DNA of 64,000 nucleotides from NCBI RefSeq assembly GCF_008831285.2, contig NC_045149.1, positions 5,819,500 through 5,883,499 of the forward strand, in the 5' to 3' direction. A program made the position numbers and the translations under genes. Below are positions 38,040 to 50,300 of this stretch, one piece after another. Position 1 is the stretch's first letter; each line of letters starts with the position of its first letter. Under the pieces are notes generated by a model. It had not been told where the DNA came from. It did not search any database and was given only the letters and a program-made list of their open reading frames with translations. The stretch is from Nymphaea colorata (lineage: Eukaryota > Streptophyta > Magnoliopsida > Nymphaeales > Nymphaeaceae).

Positions 38040-39170
38040 AGTCCGGTCTTTACTAAGACTGGGCTCAGATCCAAAATCTGAAATCTATAATCCAATGCTT
38101 GAGATATGAAATCTGATATCTAAAATCTAGAACTTAAATCAAAATCCAAGATCCAACCAACAATCCAATATGTGAAATCCAAAATCCATAATAGATTCAA
38201 GATCCAAAAATACAGTATCCATGATCTGCGGTTTATGATTCGAGTAAATCTAAGATGTGAGATCCATAATCCAAGATCCAAAATATAATACTTGGCATCC
38301 AAAATCCAATACTTGAGATCCAAATCTACGTAGGTAGACTTTTGTTAGTTATATGCATAACTTAAGTAAAACTACATAAGCAAAAATATGAAATTAAAAG
38401 AAAGAGACAAGGAAGAGAGAGGCATACCTGACCCCTATACCTACCTTAAAGACATTAAAATAAAACTAATCTAAAAAATAAACATGCTAAACTAAGCATG
38501 AAATAAACTAAATTAAACATGCTAAAAGCAAAAAGAAAACTAAATCACACATGCAAAAAGCAAAACTAAACTAAGCATGCTGCATGCATAACAAAAAGAA
38601 CTAAACTGCAAATAAGAAATGAAAGAAGAGGAAAAAGGAAATTACCTGAAGCATAGGCTAAGCCCACTCCCACGATCCCCACGCTGAGTCTGGCTGGGTC
38701 TAGGTTGAGTGTTAATGCAGCCATAACCAAGATTTAGACCAAAATTCTCTTAAAAATTTAACTTGCTTTAAGCTAAACCCATTTTTCAAGTACCCAATTG
38801 AAATTTTACCAACTTTTTGGCTTTTCAAGAAATAGCTCAAAGTGTGTCTTGGGAAGGGGGTGCTGAGGTCCTCTTTATAGGAGAGAGAAGGGGCAAACTC
38901 CCTTGGGATTTTAGATCTAGGACTAAACTTTTGGCATTTTATGTCCTCTTTTAACACCCCAAACAATAGGTTAAAAGTATATTTTCAATCGTAGTTTGCT
39001 TGCTACAAACTTGTCCAAACTCTAAATTCAATTCTGCAAAAAGCCACATGTGCAAGGAGTAAGTGCTCTTCGATTCTTGATAAAGTATTTGGACTGACAT
39101 TAAGTGTAGAAGACAAACAAAGCAAGAATACGAAGAAGAGAAAACACACTTTTAAAACTTATTCTAAAAC
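38040..39170 (+). mobile_element. Probable 5' LTR or LTR-proximal part of a gypsy element
   Basis: 38040-38340 is an irregular repeat of GATCCAAAATC/AATCC words. 38460-38600 repeats ACATGC and ACTAAA words. A TTTATAGGAG TATA-like stretch is at 38872-38881. The block ends directly before a primer-binding-site-like sequence at 39172, which is where a 5' LTR should end. The left LTR end and a matching 3' LTR were not found, so the LTR label is inferred from position. Confidence 0.4.
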
Positions 39171-39171
39171 T

Positions 39172-39183
39172 TGGTACCAGGGA
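39172..39183 (+). promoter_or_regulatory. Candidate tRNA-Met primer-binding site
   Basis: TGGTACCAGGGA resembles the plant initiator-Met PBS TGGTATCAGAGC with a few changes. It sits upstream of gag, protease and RT remnants on the same strand, as expected. Confidence 0.45.
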
Positions 39184-39406
39184 CCATCACTAGTTTGTCC
39201 CCTTTCCTCAAGGCAGAATCGAGCACAGTTTAGAATCTTTAGATTCGAGGCCAATTCAAACCTATTTATTCAATACAAATGTAGATCCAAATACCTATAC
39301 CATGCCAAATCGGACCCGACGAGAGCCCCAATTTTGTCTTGAGCTCGATCCAGACCAACTATACATTTCGGCTCCCAGGCATGCCTAGACCAGGCCCACA
39401 TCTCCA

Positions 39407-40560
39407 ATGACCCCCTTCAATGACCCCCTTGTGGATTCTTCCTATTCCAATTCGGATCTGACGGCTTATTATGAGCCTGATCCAATTGATTTTCAACCGG
39501 ATCCCAATATGAGCCTACATTATGACTACCTAGACCATTCCACCATCCATGAACCTACCTCTGACCACCACCAGTCTGAACAGTCTGAACCCTATGTAAA
39601 CCAGCCTCAGCTATATACCCTCACATGTGTTGTCCTAGGCTTACCTATGTTCACCCATCACCCCTAAGCAGTGTCCCACAGTACCATGCACCGCCACGCA
39701 ATCCAAATATCAAAACACCCCCTTCTACTCAATTTGAACCGCCGGACACAATATACAAGGATAGTCAGCTGTGAGACCACAGACACCACAACAGCACACA
39801 TTATGAGATGGGCAAGAAGCCCCCGTCAGAGTTAGATGGTCAGGATTTTTGACACACACACACCCTCCAGGCAAAGTACCGTAGTGGCACAATAAACCAT
39901 CAGACCTAGCCAACACCTATGGGCTCAAAATTGATCTCCCCGAGTTTATAGGTAGATCGGATGCAAAACTCTACTACAGTTGGATGCAATCTATAGAGAG
40001 CTACTTTGAGCTACATGATGTAGCAGAGAGGAAGAACGTGATGATTGCGGCTACATGTTTATGAGGCCTACCGCAGATATGGTGGACAGAACTACAAAAA
40101 GCGTGAGACCAACAGAGACAACACAAGATTTATTTTTGGGAGGAGATGAAGCGGTCGATGAGTGCCAAGTTTGTTCCTTACAATCAAGAGTAGCAAGCCT
40201 ACCGCTAGTGCATCCATCTGCATCAGGGGACTAGCACCATGGAGGAGTACACCAAATGACCAAAGAGTTTCATTGGCTTTCCCTCCGCATTTAGATCCAT
40301 GAGACACCAGAGAAGCAGATTGTCAAGTATACAGCTGCACTTCACCCTGTTATTTTTTATGAATTTACTTATGCTCATAGTAAATCTCTAGATCATGCTA
40401 TCTCATGTGCATTGAATGTGGAAGACAAGTTGAAGCGTCCTAGTAAGCATCCCACCAAGCCAAGTGAGTCCAACAAGTATAAGCAACGTCCTGCAGCTAG
40501 GGGAGCAAGCTCCCTAAAGTCTGGAGAAAAGTCCAAGCCAAATAGTTAAAACAAAAATGA
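39407..40560 (+). pseudogene. Gypsy gag fragments
   Basis: 39407-39667 is an open Asp/Pro/Tyr-rich stretch typical of the variable gag N-terminus. From about 39940 pieces of the capsid-like region appear in shifting frames, including YYSWMQSIESYF, then MIAATCL, WWTELQ and a frame around WEEMKRSMSAKFVP. These match the order of conserved blocks in plant gypsy gag (retrotransposon gag domain). Several stops interrupt it. The zinc knuckle expected near 40620 (CFCCHGSGHIAPQ) is damaged. Confidence 0.65.
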
Positions 40561-40769
40561 TGGGGGTCATGCCTTTTCTTACTAGGTCCAAAACTCGCAG
40601 TTCGAGTTCTTATACTAAATGTTTCTGTTGTCATGGGTCTGGCCATATTGCTCCACAGTATCCTACCGTTAGTTAAGTCGACCAACCTAGCCGACCATGA
40701 GCATGTAGTGGAATTATCATAACCATGACATGGATGGGCAGTCATCGACGAGTGAGTGTCTTGTAGGAA

Positions 40770-41150
40770 ATGGTGATCGCATGGAATTTGATGGGGAGTG
40801 GTGCCAATAATTTGGTTACTGTCAAGTTTGCCATATCAACTGTGTGTGTCCCAAATAATAGCAAATGGCTGCGGAATGCCATTTTTAGCACACATTGTAA
40901 GTGTGAGGGTCACATTTGTGATGTGGTGATTGGTAGTGGGGTATGCGAGAACATAGTGTCAACCTCCATAGTTGAACTTCTGAATCTCAAGGTAGACAAA
41001 CATCCTCATCCCTAAAGAATGTCATGGTTCAAGAAGTGGAACGAGTGTCTTATTGTGAGTCGGTGTTTAGTCAAGATTTCGATGGAACCACATTACAATG
41101 ATAGTGTATGGTGTGATGTAACTCCCATGGATGTATGTCGTGTTGTTTAG
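40770..41150 (+). pseudogene. Gypsy aspartic protease fragment
   Basis: CDVVIGSGVCENIVSTSIVELLNLKVDKHPHP reads as the C-x-x-I-D-S-G-S/A-x-x-N active-site region in this lineage, with the catalytic Asp replaced by Gly (GGT). A stop follows HPHP. A later VWCDVTPMDVCRVV matches the family's C-D-V-x-P-M-D block. Both blocks lie in their expected order ahead of the RT. Confidence 0.75.
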
Positions 41151-41491
41151 AAGATATGAGACTAATTTGCGTACCTGTCATTTGAACCCAACAGATAATG
41201 CAGAGATACAGTGTCAGGTAGGAGAGTTACTGCAAAAAGAGTTCATTATGGAAAGTGTCAGTCCTTGCACAATGTCTGCCCTTCTTACTCCTAAGAAGGA
41301 TGAACCAAAATACCTGTTTGTCATATGTAGGGCCATAAATAAAATCACAATCAAGCATCGCTTTCCCATCTCTAAGCTAAACAACATGTTAGACCAGTTA
41401 ACCAGTTTTTGTGTTTTTTTCAAGATTGACTTTAAGAATAGCTACCATTATATTCGTATTTGAGAAAGAGATGAATGAAAAACCGCTTTTA

Positions 41492-41563
41492 AAACCATGC
41501 ATGGACTTTATGAGTGGTTAGTCATGCAAAACCATGCATGGACTTTATGAGTGGTTAGTCATG
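41492..41563. repeat. 36-bp tandem duplication in gypsy RT
   Basis: Copies 41492-41527 and 41528-41563, both AAACCATGCATGGACTTTAT onward, essentially identical. Confidence 0.95.
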
Positions 41564-41661
41564 CATTTCGGGTTATTCAATGCACCTATCACATTCATGC
41601 ATGTCATGACACAGGTATTGTGACCATTCTTTGAGAAATTTGTAATTGTATATTTTAATGA

Positions 41662-41719
41662 CATTCTTGTTTACAGTCTCACAGAGTCGGCATTCTTGTT
41701 TACAGTCTCACAGAATCGG
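41662..41719. repeat. 29-bp tandem duplication in gypsy RT
   Basis: Copies 41662-41690 and 41691-41719, CATTCTTGTTTACAGTCTCA onward, lying just after the catalytic FND codons. Confidence 0.95.
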
Positions 41720-41930
41720 CACATTTGAAACAGGTTTTAAATTTTTAATAGTTCTCAGAAAAGAAAAGCTTTTTGTGAGCGGTAAGAAGTGTGCTTTCTT
41801 GTCTCCAGTCTTATTTTTTTGGGCTTCTTCCGCATATGATGTAAAGACTGACCCTTCAAAGGTCCAAGCAATCGTAGATTGGTCAACAAGTACAAGAAAT
41901 CCCAACAAATAGTTTGATTTTCTATAAAAA

Positions 41931-44900
41931 AAAATTACCAAGCATAAGTTTCTAAATGCATGCAATGTAGAATTAATTTCAAAATTAGGAATGAGAAACA
42001 TCTATTATCTACAGAAGTTGCCGAATATGAGAGGGAAAACAGAGAAGGAAGCTAGTGTAGAACAAGATAGGGTCGTTTCTTACCAGGGCATCTGTGCAGC
42101 CTTTTGCTTAATCACATGGAATTGAGGGATGGATGCCATGACTGCATTGGGAGCAGCTAGCTTGGTCACCATGTGGAGTATGATCTCTTCTTCCTTTGCC
42201 ATTTTCCTCTCACAAGATCTGTTGTCTCTCTAATCTTTGTTCATGCACAGAAAGTTTTTGGTTTGAATGAAAAACCAGGATGTGCCAGATACTCAGTGAT
42301 GGTATGTTAGCATTCCATTGGATACTCAGTGATGATATGTGCCAAATACTTAGTGATCATAATTATATGTTAACATCTGCTGGTTTTTGCACTGGGTTTG
42401 CATGTAAACCACCTAGATAGCAGCATGTAACACTTGAGAAGTACCAGATAACACTTAAACAACATCTGGTGCCCACACGATCATCTCCCAAGCACACGAA
42501 GTAGACCACCATCAAAGGGAAGACGAACTGCTAAATCACTGGAGGAGGAGATACTAGCAGCACAAAAAGAAGTTCGAAAATGAAGATGAAAAACTGTAAT
42601 GTCTACCCCTTTTAAAATTCTTCAGACTTAATACACAACTTTTGGAAATTTCACAAAAAACACTTTTACATCCCCCCTCGCCACAAGTGTTATTGTTGCA
42701 TGGGTAGAGAAGCATCACAAGACTAAATTGTCCGTTGCTGTCCTCTCTTTCTCTTGTAGTATACCATGCAAAGTGAAGCAGCAAGTTAGCCAACTGTAGT
42801 TGAGGATAGCTGGATGAAGATTGGAGCTAGATGATATGGAATCATGAAAACCTTTTCAACAGCTCCATCTACACCCAACTCCTCCACACCCTAATGCAGG
42901 TAACCAAAGAAATAGGTAAATGATTGCAAGTATGTGGTAGAGCGTTTTTCAAGTTGACCATCCTTCAAAGAGGAAGGTTGCAGAATGCTTTAGGTGTCAA
43001 TCATTTTCTTTTGTTTGGAATTAGTTTTTATTGAAGAAACCTAAAAACATCGAATTTCTAAACCTTAACAGACTAATAATCTTTATATAGGTATTTTTTA
43101 TTAGAAAAAATAAATATTTAAAATGTACATTTAAAAGACTTAAAACATCTAAAAAAACAATTTTTTTTAATATATTGCAATAATGCATGTCCTAATAGCA
43201 TCTTGAATATGTCATGATAGTTTGACTATTTTTGAACTACAAAAAAACATTAATATTGTGTCATTTCAGATTGCCAGTATTGGCAATATTTCATAACCAA
43301 GCAAGAAAGAATCTCTTCAAAAGTGTAACTGCAGTAACTTAGATATTTAAGTTTCCAAACTTGACATTGGGATATCATATATATATAGATAAACATGACA
43401 ATCCCATAGATAATTCATAATGGACCTGTAAAGGAACAAAAAATCATGTAACTAATTATATCCTACCCTTTGCCCATGAATCAAACACTCACTTTGCTTC
43501 ACTCGGCACCTATCACATGAAAGGACCTATGCAGACCTCCACTTTTTTGATAAACAATATTGATGCAGTAATATACATATAAATAATCCAATTTCCCAGT
43601 TGCTTCTGTTGCTTAGTTTGAGTTAGAACCATAAAAAATGTGTAATTGCATTTAACTTCCTGGTTAACAACTTAACATTATAGCTATTTCTCAATGATAC
43701 TTTCAGAGCATTGAAATCAAGCAACTTGTTTCATGCTGAGTGGGCCAAAATTGCACCCTAGGCATGGGTTCAGCTCACCTGGTGAACCCAAGGGACTTGA
43801 CTATGTCTAGGCATCTCCGAATGTTATATGCATAGTCAAAGTATCTAAGCATGCAATAAAAGAAAACTTTTCATGGCTCAAGAAAAAATTCATACATGCA
43901 AAAAACTGACCCATGCAAGGATAAATCATGCACACACTTCATCAGCAGGAACAACCTTTCCTAAATTGGATGCCAATGACAAAAACTAGATAGATAGATG
44001 GGTTCACAAACTTGCATTATTCACTTTGTCAAGAGACTAATTTGTGTGGTGTAACTGGTGTTCAATAGCTCGATCAGTTGTGACTTCAATAATGCACATG
44101 CAACTCCAAGCAGATTTCTTTTATTGTCAAGGGTTGCAAATTCTTGGGCTTTCACGTTAGACTAGCTGGTCATATTTTCCAGCAACCTCTTTTGGGAATA
44201 GAGGAGAAAGAAACATTTGGGACAGAAAGATAGAATCGGTATCTCAAAACAGCAAAACATAAATAGATGGTGTGGTTGGGGTACTATTTTTGAGCAATTG
44301 GATCATAGAAGTGGTGCTATTATCCAAAATCATGCATGTGGCCAAATAGAATGCATCAGTGACTGAAGGATGAGGTCATCATCAATATCAACTCTGGTGA
44401 GATGGGTAGTAAAACCCCTATGATGAACCTCCCTAAACCCCCAAGGGGCATTCCTTGCTTCAGTTTGCATAAGGGGAGAGAAAGGCGCTCATGTGTTTCT
44501 AAATACCAACTGCAACCTAGCACCCCAGCTCCCTTCGTACCATGCCAACCCCTTTCGCACATCACTCCTGAGAATTGGTGATAAAGCTTTTGGCTTTCTG
44601 CTTGTATGCAATGTGAGCACATAAAGCTCGAAATAACATGATGCCTGCCAACTTAAATAAGTTGGGAATATTGTAGGACACCTATCTTGAAAGACAAGTC
44701 TCCAGATTGAGATCATTCTCATCAGACTTTTAAATTGTCAATGCAACTAGTCAACGTCACGATAGCCCCATCATATCAATCAAAGGTTGGAATTTGTACT
44801 CTCTCCATCACAGAGGAGAGCAGGAGTAACTTCTCCTTCCCTCAGCACCTATTCTAAATGTACGTGGATCCTCATCCAAGCCCAAATAAAGTGGATTGTG

Positions 44901-45275
44901 CCCTGTCATGGGCAAAGCAGTTCAAACATTCAACACGTTTTGCAGGTTACAGTAATTACTGACAAGGTTTTCCACATTGAATTTTCCTGACAACACAGAT
45001 CCTTGAACAAGATATTGGTAAACCTCAGAATAAGAGCGGAAAACTAGAGGAAACAAGCATCAGCTTGTAAAAGAAGCAACATGGCTATTAGGTAGAGAAA
45101 GCATCATATTCTAGCGTTTCAATTTGGCACTTGCAGAGAAATAGAGGCAACTGTTAACTAACAAGAAAGCATGAGAAGAAAAATGCTCAAATAAATATCT
45201 GAAAATCAAAAGCCAATTTTCTCCTTTAAAATTAAAATATCTACAATGGTGAATATTTAATATGTAAATCACAAT
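41931..45275. other. Intergenic DNA downstream of MutS2, no recognisable gene
   Basis: Short chance frames only. Two overlapping - strand frames at 44356-44722 show no family signature. Contains an imperfect direct repeat of ATACTCAGTGATGRTATG at about 42290-42370. The MutS2 3' UTR should lie in the last few hundred bases (reading leftward from 45275). Confidence 0.5.
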
Positions 45276-47342
45276 TTATTTTATATATGCAATTGTACAG
45301 CCATAATTCATAGGGCTTTCTTGTTCAAATTTCACAACACGTGGATGGTTTTTGAGTATGTCTAAGGCACGCTCCTTGACCACACCAGTACCCATTCCAT
45401 GAACAACAAAGAGTACCTCAAGAGGCCTGCAAGATGAAAGAGCTGTGTCCAGATGGTGAGCTGCTTCCTCCACTCGCATACCACGTAAATCCACCGTGTT
45501 CTTTGATGTCTGCACAGCAGGTGCAAAGAAGGCCATTCCTTCATTGCCTTTTTCTTCCACCAGAGAGGCCTTTGCAAATCGTCGCGGTGCCTGAATCAGT
45601 GGATGTTAATAATTTTATATAACTTCTACTAAATCAGAGGTCATGGAGAAACATGTTTTATGGCATATTTAGGAAAATAACAGGAGCAGTGCAATACAGC
45701 ACATTCATCCTTCCATTTTACCAGCCACTTGATTTCTTACAGGATGAAATACATAATCAACATAAAAAATCACACGCATAGTCATTTGATCAAGAAAAGC
45801 TATCAATGGTGCTAATGATGCTTCCAGATGTTTGTCACCTTTCGTGCAGCAGATTCCAAAGATCTTGAAGAATATAATGATCCGAGTTGGACTCAGAGGA
45901 TTGCCTCAGTGCCTCCCATGGTTTAACTCAAGTAATTCTAATACTGCAATAGGTTGGGAGCATCAGTGGAATATTGCAAGGCCACCAATTGATATGGTAT
46001 CCATGTCATCACCCTCTGCCAGTGACCATGCTTAAAATTACAGCAATGAACCATTTTCCAACCCTCTCAAGTTTGCAAAGCTTCAGGGTTCAATTAGCTA
46101 ATATGTGCAGCCTATGCAAATATAAAGAAGAATCCTCCAAACATCTGGTTGGGAAATGCAAGGTAGCTAAGGGAGATTGACAGCATGCTGGACATCAATT
46201 TGGAACGAGGTTTAAACCTCAAGCAGAGATGAAGGAGATGCTCATTAGGTGGGCAAACGTGCATTTCACTAATAAGGCTGTCTACTGAGAAATGGATGGT
46301 CTGCCTTCAACTGGCCATTTGTCCTATTCAGCAGACAGAATGAAGTTATTTCCCAGGAAACAAGTCATAGACCAACATGAAGGTGCTGAATGAGATAAAG
46401 AAAGGGGTGCTGAATGTTGCCAGTTGCATATACCACCAGATAATGGTGAACAGGCTTTATGATAGTCCAGGCAACCTCTTTAATGAGGTTGGAGCACTGT
46501 GGCAACATATAGTATGTTCAAAGAGAATGGAGGATAAAATTTGCAGCTTGAGATCATAATGAAAAGAAGCCAGTTGTGGTGTAGTTTATAAACTGAATGC
46601 TTGGTATTCCCTTCTACATAAATGATGTTAAAACAACATGTCCCAAATGCAGACACATCCTAGATGGTCCGACACCCATCAACTACCTTAGTAGTCCTAG
46701 GTGACCCATCAAAAAGGCCTAGGCATTGCCTAGAAAAACAATGAGGAAAAAGAGGGAGAAGGGTGAAGGAGAAAAGAAAAAAATAAATAAAAATAAGAAG
46801 ACAAAGGGAAAGAAACAAAAGGAAAGAGAAAAAGGAAAAATAAAAAAGGAGAAGCAAATAGGAGAAAAACATTTAATAAGGCATTTCAATAGACTAGTGA
46901 TAGGAGCCCCAAAGGCAGGCCAGTAGCCGAGGACTGAAGTCCCTCCAGCAGCCCATCCAAGGACCAAAGTCCCTCAGCCTATCAAGAATGTCAAGAATCC
47001 CACAGTAGCAGAAATTTCTGACACCCCTAGCATAGGACTCGAACTAGACTAAGATAGCCCAGATGTTGGACATGGATAGAGTATGATCAAGAATTCAGCA
47101 TGGCAATAGGTGTGCTGTAGCCGTATCCCAAGCTAGATTGAAGCATCCTCCGTCTATCTCAGACTCATCAATTCCTTGACCACCACTTGGGAGGTGAGGC
47201 AAAACAATTAAATACAGGGTGGCTTCCAAAGTTTCAACCTCGTGGACCAGGTAGGTACTGAGATATAGCCCTAGATACATCCTTACTGAGACAAGAGCTA
47301 GGCACTGGTGCCAATTGTTAGAATGTATGTGTCCAGATTTAC

Positions 47343-47381
<39 letters not shown>

Positions 47382-50300
47382 CAGATATTAGTCAGCTAAT
47401 ATATGTCTTTTATATATATATATATATATTCTGGTACTTAGGATCTTTATGTAATTTTTCCTTTTTTTTATGTATTTTCCTTGTTTCTTATTTTCTGTTT
47501 TCTTTTCTGTTTTGACCTTTTTGACTTTGACTGGGAGTTGACTAGTCCCAACGGCTAGATTTCTAGCCATTCAAACTAGTCCAACGTCTAGTTCTATGCT
47601 TCTTGTGTCATCACCCTCTATGTAAAGGGTGACTATTCACATGCTTTGCAACGCTTTGAGGCCTGTTTTTCTGTTGTACTTTAAGATTCAGCAATACAAG
47701 TTTGTGCACCTCTAGTTTGATGTTTTTCTTGCGTGAGTTCATGGTGAGGCTGGTGCCCTCAAGTTTATTATATTGAAGCATCTCTAGCTGCTGTCCAGCT
47801 CTGGTTTTTACCAATAGGCACTTATTCACCCCATAACCGACTGATGCTACCTAGATATGGCTGAGAAGGCGCCTCCTAGACCACGGAATGCATGATTGAA
47901 GACGAGTTGGGATCTTGGATACCAAAAATGGCTGAAACACCTCCTAGAACATGGAAGCCCTAGCAGCCCCATCGACGATTGCCAGTCTCAGCTAGCTAGG
48001 CAGAGCAGAGGATTGCTGAATGCCACTCCATCCCGTGCTATTAAGTTTTCACTCCCATAAGACCCCTGGAATGGAGAGCCTATAAGTGGACCACCCCTAC
48101 TGGTCTCCCCTTGGCCATAATAGCTTACATAAGATAAACCCCTTAGGCCCTAAGCCTCTTGCCACCAGCTGTCCATGTCCCTTTCAGGAATGGCCCTAAC
48201 AATCCTGTCAATGGTATGTGGCCCCGGCCTGACCATCACAAGTGGGTAAGCACACCTACCCATGGTAGAGAGAGCTGATCCTTGAAGCATTGTGGCGGCT
48301 ATGCACCATACTACTGTGGTACCTTGCATTGCCAGCATTGCCATCAAGCCAAGCTCAGCCACAATTAGCAATTCCTGTCAACACGGCTTCAGCACCCTCA
48401 GCCTCAACGGTGCCTTCTATCTTTTGTGTTGAACCCTAATGGCTTGTGCCCATAGCTTGCCATCAGGACCGTTGTGGCTAGCACCAACATGCACGATCTT
48501 GGCCAACTCCTCTTCCTTTGGAACTAGATCAACCAAAACGATCAAGTCTGGGTCCAAAAATCCATCATCCCCAACTCTCAGTCCATCCAACTGCCTTTCA
48601 AATTCATCCAGCTGGGCTATAGACTTTCTGGGCCAGAGGTGGATGCTTTACCCCTGTCGATTCAGGCCAATCTTCAGTTTGGTCACCATCTCAAGGCTTC
48701 TTAAAAACCTACACAAATGGCATCCATCTTAGACGGCGTTGGTGACTAGTTTCTTAGCATGGTTGTGTATCAAAGAAACTGTACTAGTAGGAGTCCAACT
48801 CAACACCCCCCCCCCCTCTTCAAAAAAAAAATCCCAAAGAAAGAAGAAAAACCCTAACAAAAGCCAGGAATAAATCATGAAGAATGCCAAAAACAGTGAA
48901 GTAGAGAAAACTGCTCATGCCCTTAGCTTTGGTAAGTTGAACAAGGCCCCACAAAGCTAGTCCGGCCACTGGATGCTCCTAAAATACACTAGGAATTCAA
49001 CAAGACATTAGGCATGCTCTAATGTGTCAGATGCTGCATTGAGGCACCCTCTTGGCTGTCACAAACTCAGCTATATTTTTCTCAACCACCAGTTAGAGGT
49101 AAGGCAGAGCAATCAAATATAGAGTGACTACTGAAGTTTCAGCCCAATTTCCTAGGCAAGCACCAAGATATGGCCCTAGACACATACCTTACTGAGACAA
49201 GTGCTAGGTATGGCACCAATGGAATTTGGTTGATCGACCCATGCCAAGAACAAATTCATGGCCCCAAGCAACCACTAACTCTTACTCGGATGTGGCTGAA
49301 CAGGCTCCTAGGCCTAGGAATGCATGATTGAAACAAGTTGTTGGACCTTAGCAAGCAAAAGCCAAAACATCCCTTATGCCATGGAAGCCCTAGGAGCCCC
49401 TTTGATGGCTGCTATTCTCAGCTAGCTAGGCTGAATGGTGGGTCGCCGAATGCCACCTCATCCCTTATTCCTAAATAGTCACACCCACAAGACCCCTAGA
49501 ATAGGGAAAAGCCTAAGCCCAATTCTCATTCCCGAGATCAATCCCCCTCGCAGTGAAAAACAAGGCCCTTTTTACAGGCTTACAAGTAGACTGGCCCTAT
49601 CAATCTCCCCATTGGCCACAATGGCCTGTAGAAGGTAACCCCCTTAGGCTTGAAGCTTCTTGTCTCCCACAGCCCAAGTCCCTCTCAAGAATAAACCTAA
49701 TGGCCATACCTGTGGTACTTGGTCTAGCCTAACCACGGTAGGTGGGCCAAGCACAATTCCAAAGTATAGGAGATCATTGAAGCATTGTGGCTGTTGTGCA
49801 CCATTTTTCCATGAGCGCTCACATTGTTGCGATGATCGATGCTTGGTCACGATTGACAGTCCCTGCCAATGTGGCTTCAATGCCCTTGGCCGCAGTGGAA
49901 CCTTCAGCCCTGAATCCTGATGGCATGCCCACGTCTTGCTCGACGATAGCCGCTCCATCTGCTCCTGCCTTGACTGCCACACCTGATATTGTATTGTCTG
50001 GCCTCAATGCTACGTCTAAACATGCATTGCAATGTGTTGAGCCACAGACACTCCTCCACCACTCTGCCTCCTGCATAGCAAGCAACCCTACGGTCCTATG
50101 GACAACAGCACTTGGGGTCTACTGGCCCTGAGGGTGCTAGCTTCAGCCCTCATAGTCTTAAGCAAAATCTAGCCCACATACCTCTTAGCACAATGCTAAA
50201 GCCTCCGTGAACTGTGATAGGTCTGTATCACTCAACCTAGTCGAAAAGGTGGTTCATACTTCATAATGAGTCACAAATAACGTCTCAGAGTTTTAAACGG

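Larger units (their letters stand above)
41131..41912 (+). pseudogene. Gypsy reverse transcriptase fragment
   Basis: The frame at 41131-41463 carries family blocks in order: ALLTPKKDEPKYLFVICRA (usual P-K-K-D-G-x-x-R-x-C-x-D-x-R-A), INKITIKHRFPI, and VFFKIDFKNSYHYIRI with the first catalytic Asp kept. After a stop come [16 protein letters not shown] and then YFNDILVYS near 41650, where Y/F-x-D-D is expected, so one catalytic Asp is Asn. It ends with KVQAIVDWSTST, the start of the RT-RNase H connection. Two internal tandem duplications (41492-41563, 41662-41719) disrupt it. Confidence 0.85.
39172..41930 (+). mobile_element. Degenerate Ty3/gypsy retrotransposon (PBS, gag, protease, RT)
   Basis: Order on the + strand: PBS-like site, gag-like frames (39407-40560), protease remnant (about 40900-41150), reverse transcriptase remnant (41131-41912). 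Protease before RT with no integrase between is the Ty3/gypsy order. Stops, frameshifts and two short tandem duplications break the coding region. RNase H and integrase are missing: sequence after 41930 no longer resembles the element. It is a truncated dead copy. Confidence 0.8.

Noticed and set aside
46660-46967. Lys/Glu-rich (+) and Phe/Leu-rich (-) frames
   Set aside because: Both are readings of one purine-rich low-complexity stretch.
47090-49940. Copies A and B as two LTRs of one element
   Set aside because: No TG...CA ends, no PBS or polypurine tract at the junctions, and the copies are more diverged than the spacer is long; treated as a plain direct duplication.
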